Origin: Candidatus Colwelliibacteriota bacterium
GTDB lineage: Bacteria > Patescibacteriota > Minisyncoccia > UBA6257 > Colwellbacteraceae
Direction: 5' to 3'
Assembly (NCBI GenBank): GCA_016178255.1
Contig: JACOTQ010000038.1
Location: forward strand, 1 to 8,002
Length of the DNA stretch: 8,002 nt
This document shows positions 4,279 through 8,002 of this stretch, one piece after another (the stretch's first letter is position 1; each line of letters opens with the position of its first letter). The notes under the pieces are model-generated. The model searched no databases. It had not been told where the DNA came from and saw only the letters and a program-made list of their open reading frames with translations. A program made the translations under genes and the position numbers.

Positions 4279-5088
4279 ATGGGGATTCGAGATTTGCTTG
4301 CCACGATGATTATTGGCGAAAGCGAGCCGATACAAAAGCTCCTTAGGCAAGTTGCGCGGCTCACCGAACGCGACCCGCATGGCAGAACACCAATTCTGCT
4401 CCAAGGAGAATCGGGCACCGGCAAGGAATGTTTCGCCCGCGCGATTCACTCTGTGAGCGCGCGGGGACAAAAACCGTTCGTGGCGGTAAACTGCGGCGCC
4501 ATCCCCGAAGGCCTTATAGAGGACGCGCTTTTCGGGCACGAAAAAGGAGCATTCACCGGCGCGGCCAACCAGCACAAAGGCAGTTTCGAACGAGCCGATG
4601 ATGGCACCCTCTTCCTTGACGAAATAGGAGAGCTGCCGTTAATCGCTCAAGTGAAATTGCTTCGAGTTCTCCAGGAGGGAGAATTTGAACGTGTTGGCGG
4701 TAGCCGCCCGCTTACGACCGGAGCGCGCATTATTGCGGCGACCAACGCCGACCTTGCCTGCGCTATAAGAGAGAAACGATTCCGCGAAGATTTATTCTAT
4801 CGCGTGAACGTAATTTCCTTGACGGTCCCGCCTCTTCGAGAGCGGCGAGGCGACATTCCGCTTCTCGTCACACACATCGTTTGCGGATGCTGCGCTAAGA
4901 TGCAGTGCGCGCCGCCCGCGATTACCCAAGAAGCGATGGAGTACCTCCAGACCTCACATGATTGGCCCGGCAACGTCCGCGAACTCGAAAATATCTTGAG
5001 GCGCGTACTCGTTCTTTCTGAGGACGCAACAGTCATCACCCCTCAAGACATCGCCTCTGCTTTAGGAATAGAGGCGATCAATCAATGA
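4279..5088 (+). CDS. Stand-alone sigma-54 interaction AAA+ ATPase, 269 aa
   Basis: ATG 4279 follows GGAAGGAGGGG. The protein is essentially only the central domain of NtrC-family enhancer-binding proteins: Walker A GESGTGKE (43-50), VNCGAIP (70-76), the sigma-54 contact loop GAFTGA (90-95), Walker B LFLDEIGE (111-118), sensor I AATN (153-156), the arginine-finger region RFREDLFYRVN (167-177), LRERRGDIPLL (186-196) and sensor II WPGNVREL (229-236). All ATPase residues I can check are intact. It lacks an N-terminal receiver/GAF/PAS domain and a C-terminal Fis-type HTH, ending 33 residues after sensor II. PspF also lacks a receiver but has an HTH. It would have to act without specific DNA binding or through a partner. 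A Cys-rich segment, HIVCGCCAKMQC (199-210), is unusual. No sigma-54 promoter or rpoN is visible in the window. Confidence 0.9.
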   Translation: MGIRDLLATMIIGESEPIQKLLRQVARLTERDPHGRTPILLQGESGTGKECFARAIHSVSARGQKPFVAVNCGAIPEGLIEDALFGHEKGAFTGAANQHKGSFERADDGTLFLDEIGELPLIAQVKLLRVLQEGEFERVGGSRPLTTGARIIAATNADLACAIREKRFREDLFYRVNVISLTVPPLRERRGDIPLLVTHIVCGCCAKMQCAPPAITQEAMEYLQTSHDWPGNVRELENILRRVLVLSEDATVITPQDIASALGIEAINQ

Positions 5089-5122
5089 GCTCAAAGCGGA
5101 TTCCTTTGAGCGTCAAGTACCA

Positions 5123-5160
5123 CCCCCTGCGGAGAAACATCTTCCGCGGGGGCTTTTCTT
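5123..5160 (+). terminator. Intrinsic terminator after the AAA+ gene
   Basis: CCCCC-T-GCGG (5124-5133, T bulged) pairs with CCGCGGGGG (5144-5152), followed by CTTTTCTTT. It lies about 35 bases after the stop codon. Confidence 0.8.
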
Positions 5161-5202
5161 TGTGAAAAGCCCTATTATACATTCAAAAAACTCATTTAAA
5201 AA

Positions 5203-5231
5203 TTGACATCCGGCACAATAAATGCTTTAAA
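5203..5231 (+). promoter_or_regulatory. Promoter of the LeuA-domain gene
   Basis: A perfect TTGACA (5203-5208), 17 bases, then TTTAAA (5226-5231). The -10 region is also an odd palindrome TGCTTT-A-AAAGCA (5223-5235). The start is expected near 5238, about 55 nt before the ATG. No attenuator hairpin or leader peptide is seen in this UTR. Confidence 0.55.
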
Positions 5232-5293
5232 AGCAAGGCGCAGAAGTTCTTTGGCACTCTCACGAGCCAAACCCAGATTAGAAAGGAGGCGAC

Positions 5294-5812
5294 ATGTCTG
5301 AACAGACATCGTGGTCAAATCCTGACGATGCCTACGCGGTAGACAATATCTACCATAGGCTTTCGGAGATTCGCTCCCAAGATGGATACGAGCCTCCGTT
5401 CCAGGTAGTGAAACGCCGCGTTCTTGATGAGCGCGAGGGCGACAAGTCCACGTTTGAGGCAACCGTGTGGGTTAGAATCAAAGGGGAAAAGGATTTGGTA
5501 ATCTCGACCGGAAGCGGCCGCGGACCCATCTCATCCCTGGAGATTGCCTTGCGCAAGGCGCTGATTCCCCATTTCCCTTCAATTGAGAAGATAGTGGGAG
5601 TGTATTGCGTAAGCCACACTTTGCCCAACAGCGTTGAAGGTTTGCACGCTGATACGCAAACCATTCTTCACCTTAAGTGCGTAGAGACCGACAGAAGATT
5701 TTCGGTAAGGCGGGTTGCGATTAGCGAACCCGGCGCCTGCGAAATGATTCTAATGGATGTCTACGAACTTTGGGCGCTGGTCGAAACGCACGCGGTGGAA
5801 TTACATTCCTAA
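5294..5812 (+). CDS. Free-standing LeuA/CimA-type allosteric domain protein, 172 aa
   Basis: ATG 5294 follows GAAAGGAGGCGAC, a near-perfect ribosome binding site. Residues 35-165 follow the C-terminal regulatory domain of 2-isopropylmalate and citramalate synthases: FQVVKRRVLDER and STFEATVWVRIKGE, then GSGRGPISSLEIALRKAL (73-90, family form GnGPVxALxxALRkAL), HFPSIEKIVGVYCVS, GLHADTQTILHLKC (117-129), and VRRVAISEPGACEMILMDVYELWAL (138-162, family form TVGVSxNIIEASWxALvDsiEY). In those enzymes this domain binds Leu or Ile and mediates feedback inhibition and dimerisation. The catalytic TIM barrel (about 350 residues with the HxH metal site) is absent, and the N-terminal 30 residues are short and polar, so this is not a simple fragment. 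It may sense branched-chain amino acids and regulate a partner. Assigned by pattern memory, not by search. Confidence 0.7.
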   Translation: MSEQTSWSNPDDAYAVDNIYHRLSEIRSQDGYEPPFQVVKRRVLDEREGDKSTFEATVWVRIKGEKDLVISTGSGRGPISSLEIALRKALIPHFPSIEKIVGVYCVSHTLPNSVEGLHADTQTILHLKCVETDRRFSVRRVAISEPGACEMILMDVYELWALVETHAVELHS

Positions 5813-5843
5813 ACGCGCTTTGGGCTCCGTGAGAGTGAGAGGT

Positions 5844-5885
5844 GGGTTGCCAGTCGCATTCCGATTGGCAACCCTATTTTATTCT
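5844..5885 (+). terminator. Intrinsic terminator after the LeuA-domain gene
   Basis: GGGTTGCCA (5844-5852) and TGGCAACCC (5866-5874) form a 9-bp stem, extended inward by a G-U pair and TCG/CGA to a 13-pair hairpin with a 5-base loop. TATTTTATT follows. Confidence 0.85.
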
Positions 5886-5892
5886 CCTTATT

Positions 5893-6996
5893 TTATTTAG
5901 AGAGCTTCTTCTCGGCCAATTCAAGGCCTATCTCCCTCGGATTTCTATTCTCTTTAACTGCCTTTTTCAAAACAGCCTTGGTGGTTTTTCTTATCTTTCT
6001 TTGGACCAAATCGAACATTCTCTTTGGATTATAGCCCCGGTACTCGGCATAAGATGAAATAACACCGCCGGCGTTAGCGACAAAATCAGGAACAATTAAA
6101 ATTCCTTTCTTAGCGAGCCAATTTTCAACACCTTCCTTCATAGGGATGTTGGCCCCCTCCACGATTATTTTGGCCTTGATTTCGTTTTTATTGCCGTCGT
6201 TTATGACATCAGTCACGGATGCTGGGATTAATATATCAACCGGCAAACCGAAAATTGAATCATGGCCAAGTTTTTTGCCTCCCGAATAATCGCTCACGGA
6301 TTTTTTCTGTTCTTTAAGTTTATTTAGAGGAGCCTCTTCCAAACCATTAGGATTGTAAATCGTTCCATCTCTGTCAGAGACGGCCACAATGTTAGCGCCC
6401 ATCGACTTTAAATATTTAAAAGTGAAGCTGCCGACATTGCCAAAGCCCTCTATGGCTACCGTCGCTCCTTTAATATCTATGCCTTTCATTTCGGCCGCTA
6501 TGGCCGTGGCTTCGGCGACGCCGAAACCGGTGCTTCCGAACTCGTGGGGTATGCCGCATTTTTCGCCAGGCTTTCCGAAAACTTTCATACAGAGATTAGC
6601 GGGTTTCCCTGTTGCCGTGCGCCAATTGCCGGTCGCCTCCACAAACCATTGCATTTCTTTTTCTCCGGTGTTCACGTCCGGCCCGGCTATATAATATTTG
6701 GGCATTAAAGCCTTTATCTTTCTCGCGAAGCTTTGAACAAGCTTTTTCTTCAACTCTTCAGGGCCGCCGGGCCAAATTATTCCCGCCTTGGCTCCACCGA
6801 AAGGAATGTCCGCCAAGGCGTTTTTAAAGGTCATAGCTCTCGCGAGTCTCGCCACTTCAACCTCCGTAACATCCGGGGTCATCCTAATACCGCCCTTGCC
6901 CGGACCAAGAATTAAATTATCAATAACCAAAAATCCCCTCATTCCTATCTTGGGGTCGTAAACCTTGATGATGTATTCGGGGCCGAACTTGTCCAT
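5893..6996 (-). CDS. Glutamate (Glu/Leu/Phe/Val family) dehydrogenase, 367 aa
   Basis: Catalyses NAD(P)-linked oxidative deamination of glutamate or the reverse amination of 2-oxoglutarate, in the cytosol. Motifs: GPGKGGIR (31-38), TFKNALADIPFGGAKAG (56-72, with the substrate Lys and the catalytic Lys of GGAK), GPDVNTGEKEM (105-115, catalytic Asp 107), the Rossmann loop GFGNVG (184-189), EGANIP (280-285) and DFVANAGGVISSYAEY (304-319). The protein is some 50 residues shorter at the N terminus than typical 415-450 aa enzymes. An in-frame TAG stands two codons before ATG 6996, so the short N terminus is real. GGAKAG replaces the common GGAKGG. Cofactor preference and whether it acts on Glu or Leu/Val cannot be read. 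No strong ribosome binding site is seen. Confidence 0.9.
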   Translation of the reverse strand: MDKFGPEYIIKVYDPKIGMRGFLVIDNLILGPGKGGIRMTPDVTEVEVARLARAMTFKNALADIPFGGAKAGIIWPGGPEELKKKLVQSFARKIKALMPKYYIAGPDVNTGEKEMQWFVEATGNWRTATGKPANLCMKVFGKPGEKCGIPHEFGSTGFGVAEATAIAAEMKGIDIKGATVAIEGFGNVGSFTFKYLKSMGANIVAVSDRDGTIYNPNGLEEAPLNKLKEQKKSVSDYSGGKKLGHDSIFGLPVDILIPASVTDVINDGNKNEIKAKIIVEGANIPMKEGVENWLAKKGILIVPDFVANAGGVISSYAEYRGYNPKRMFDLVQRKIRKTTKAVLKKAVKENRNPREIGLELAEKKLSK

Positions 6997-7007
6997 AAGC
7001 GCCTAAC

Positions 7008-7013
7008 ATTATA
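7008..7013 (-). promoter_or_regulatory. -10 box of the dehydrogenase gene
   Basis: A perfect TATAAT (7013-7008) lies 11 bases before the ATG at 6996, so the predicted 5' UTR is only about five nt. No -35 box is recognisable at 16-18 bases upstream, where the terminator of the next gene lies. Confidence 0.5.
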
Positions 7014-7021
7014 ACTCTAAA

Positions 7022-7065
7022 TAAAATGAAAAGGCCACCGCATTTCTTCGGGGAAATCGGTGGCC
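7022..7065 (-). terminator. Terminator of the M50 protease gene
   Basis: On the minus strand GGCCACCG (7065-7058) pairs with CGGTGGCC (7040-7033). Inside it ATTTC/GAAAT continues the stem with one bulged base. CCTTTTCATTTTAT follows. It separates the protease and dehydrogenase genes into two units. Confidence 0.8.
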
Positions 7066-7087
7066 CAGCGACAATATTCGCTTAATA

Positions 7088-7879
7088 TTAACCTTTTAAT
7101 AATTCCATCGCGGCGGCTGCCCCTGGGACGTGGCTCATGCTCGCCATTGTGAACCACAATAATGCAATAACAGATAAGTATGCCAGTGAAGAGCCGATAA
7201 TTCCCGTAACGTTCATTTTAGGCAATACCTCGCGCCTTTTGTACTCGAAGGCCAGTTCGATTACGGCTACGATTAGCAGTAAAGCGAAAAGCATCAAGCC
7301 AGCTTTGAAGGCCAGAAATCCAGACGCTATGATGCCAGTCACAAGGAAGTATAAACCGAGTTTAGAACTTACAGAATACGCTATCGACTTCATAATCCTG
7401 CCGCCATCCAGCGGGTTGATTGGCAGAAGATTAAAAAGATTAATCAGCGCCATCCAGCTTGCCGTAGCTGCAAGGAACGGATTACCGGTAGCGAAATACA
7501 GAAGCGCGACCAACGATGTAAGAGCGAAGCCCCAGATTGGACCCATTATTCCAATGAAGGCCTCCGATTTGCGGGAAGGAAATTCTTCATCCGCGACAGC
7601 GGCTCCGCCGATGAAAGGCAGAAAATAGATGCCTTTGGTTTTCAAGCCGTACTTCTTCATAGCCCAGACGTGTCCACTCTCATGAACGAAAATTAAGATT
7701 ACGATAATCGCGGCGAACTTCCAGGTGAAGAGGTAAGCGTAAGAGGCTAAAGAAAGTCCAAGTAAGGCCCCTTTACCAAACTTTAAAGCTTTGGCTAGCT
7801 TTAACAGAACCGGTAATATCTTCACTCCCATCTTTGTGATAAGAGCTATTGAACCAGCGCTGATTTTCTTCATGCTCAT
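7088..7879 (-). CDS. Site-2 protease family (M50) membrane metalloprotease, 263 aa
   Basis: An intramembrane zinc protease. The zinc motif HESGH (66-70, HExxH) lies in the second hydrophobic helix, and NLLPINPLDGGR (150-161), the NxxPxxxLDGG motif, supplies the third ligand D158. About six membrane helices are visible (around 37-52, 55-75, 108-130, 137-155, 175-205, 225-247). The N-terminal 35 residues are basic and amphipathic. There is no PDZ or CBS domain, so it is a minimal member resembling the SpoIVFB/Rip-like and uncharacterised short groups rather than RseP. The substrate is unknown. ATG 7879 has no ribosome binding site. ATG 7873, two codons on, lies eight bases after a TAATAT box and may be the real, leaderless start. 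Confidence 0.9.
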   Translation of the reverse strand: MSMKKISAGSIALITKMGVKILPVLLKLAKALKFGKGALLGLSLASYAYLFTWKFAAIIVILIFVHESGHVWAMKKYGLKTKGIYFLPFIGGAAVADEEFPSRKSEAFIGIMGPIWGFALTSLVALLYFATGNPFLAATASWMALINLFNLLPINPLDGGRIMKSIAYSVSSKLGLYFLVTGIIASGFLAFKAGLMLFALLLIVAVIELAFEYKRREVLPKMNVTGIIGSSLAYLSVIALLWFTMASMSHVPGAAAAMELLKG

Positions 7880-7881
7880 TT

Positions 7882-7887
7882 ATATTA
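7882..7887 (-). promoter_or_regulatory. Possible -10 box of the M50 gene
   Basis: TAATAT (7887-7882) ends eight bases before ATG 7873 and two before ATG 7879. No clear -35 box was found. If used, transcription would start at or next to the second ATG. Confidence 0.35.
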
Positions 7888-7904
7888 CTCATGTCCAACT
7901 TCGA

Positions 7905-7923
7905 CCCGTGCTTAAAGCGCGGG
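7905..7923. repeat. Hairpin-forming inverted repeat at the right edge
   Basis: CCCGTGCT (7905-7912) and AGCGCGGG (7916-7923) form an eight-pair stem, one of them G-U, with a TAA loop and no T-run. The remaining sequence up to 8002 is AT-rich intergenic DNA in which I see no gene. Confidence 0.4.
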
Positions 7924-8002
7924 GCTCAACTGGCATAAGCTTGTTAAGATGTTATTTTAATGAACGACTTTTAAATCGAGAAAACAATAAAATAAAAAAT
8001 GA

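Noticed and set aside
5253..5268. Sigma-54-like TGGCAC...GC element before the LeuA-domain gene.
   Set aside because: The GC dinucleotide is one base off the required spacing and the TTGC element is absent; a good sigma-70 promoter lies upstream.
6389..6915. Plus-strand frames inside the dehydrogenase gene.
   Set aside because: Antisense shadows of a well-conserved enzyme; no start signals.
7137..7628. 163-codon plus-strand frame inside the M50 gene.
   Set aside because: Antisense shadow; the minus strand encodes HExxH and LDGG motifs in the correct order.

Overview
The window looks like part of a bacterial chromosome from a compact lineage, most plausibly a Candidate Phyla Radiation (Patescibacteria/Parcubacteria-like) genome. 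This is inferred from small single-gene transcription units, each closed by its own intrinsic terminator, from many short lineage-type proteins, and from a compact glutamate dehydrogenase and an M50 protease of the kind common in such genomes. Sigma-70-type promoters, AGGAGG ribosome binding sites, U-tract terminators and two transcription attenuators make it bacterial rather than archaeal. No rRNA, tRNA, CRISPR or transposase is visible.

Left part (1-2410). The minus strand of 1-291 carries an attenuator leader. It has a sigma-70 promoter, a 24-codon leader peptide with five Ile codons among six, and two hairpins that can re-pair as an antiterminator; the controlled gene starts at or just beyond the left edge. 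Three plus-strand units follow: a 70-aa hypothetical protein (384-596); a 373-aa eight-helix membrane protein resembling the sensor half of diguanylate cyclases but lacking GGDEF (782-1903); and a second attenuator with a 24-aa leader peptide holding three Trp codons in a row (1964-2038) and a strong terminator. The only gene behind that attenuator is a 51-aa basic protein (2207-2362), which is then closed by its own terminator.

Middle (2410-5160). A 117-aa single-pass membrane-anchored protein (2497-2850) converges with a metallo-beta-lactamase-fold hydrolase (4120-3140, minus). The gap between them holds a terminator for each strand and, between these, a 32-bp perfect palindrome. The hydrolase is divergent from a stand-alone sigma-54-activator type AAA+ protein (4279-5088). 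A 7-bp inverted repeat covers both divergent -35 boxes.

Right part (5160-8002). A 172-aa protein made of little more than the LeuA/CimA allosteric domain (5294-5812) is followed on the minus strand by a glutamate dehydrogenase-family enzyme (6996-5893) and a site-2 protease family membrane metalloprotease (7879-7088). The right edge is intergenic.

The most distinctive theme is amino-acid sensing: an Ile-codon attenuator, a Trp-codon attenuator in front of an unrelated tiny protein, and a free-standing copy of the domain that senses Leu/Ile in branched-chain synthases. A link between these is inference; the individual elements are read directly from the sequence.
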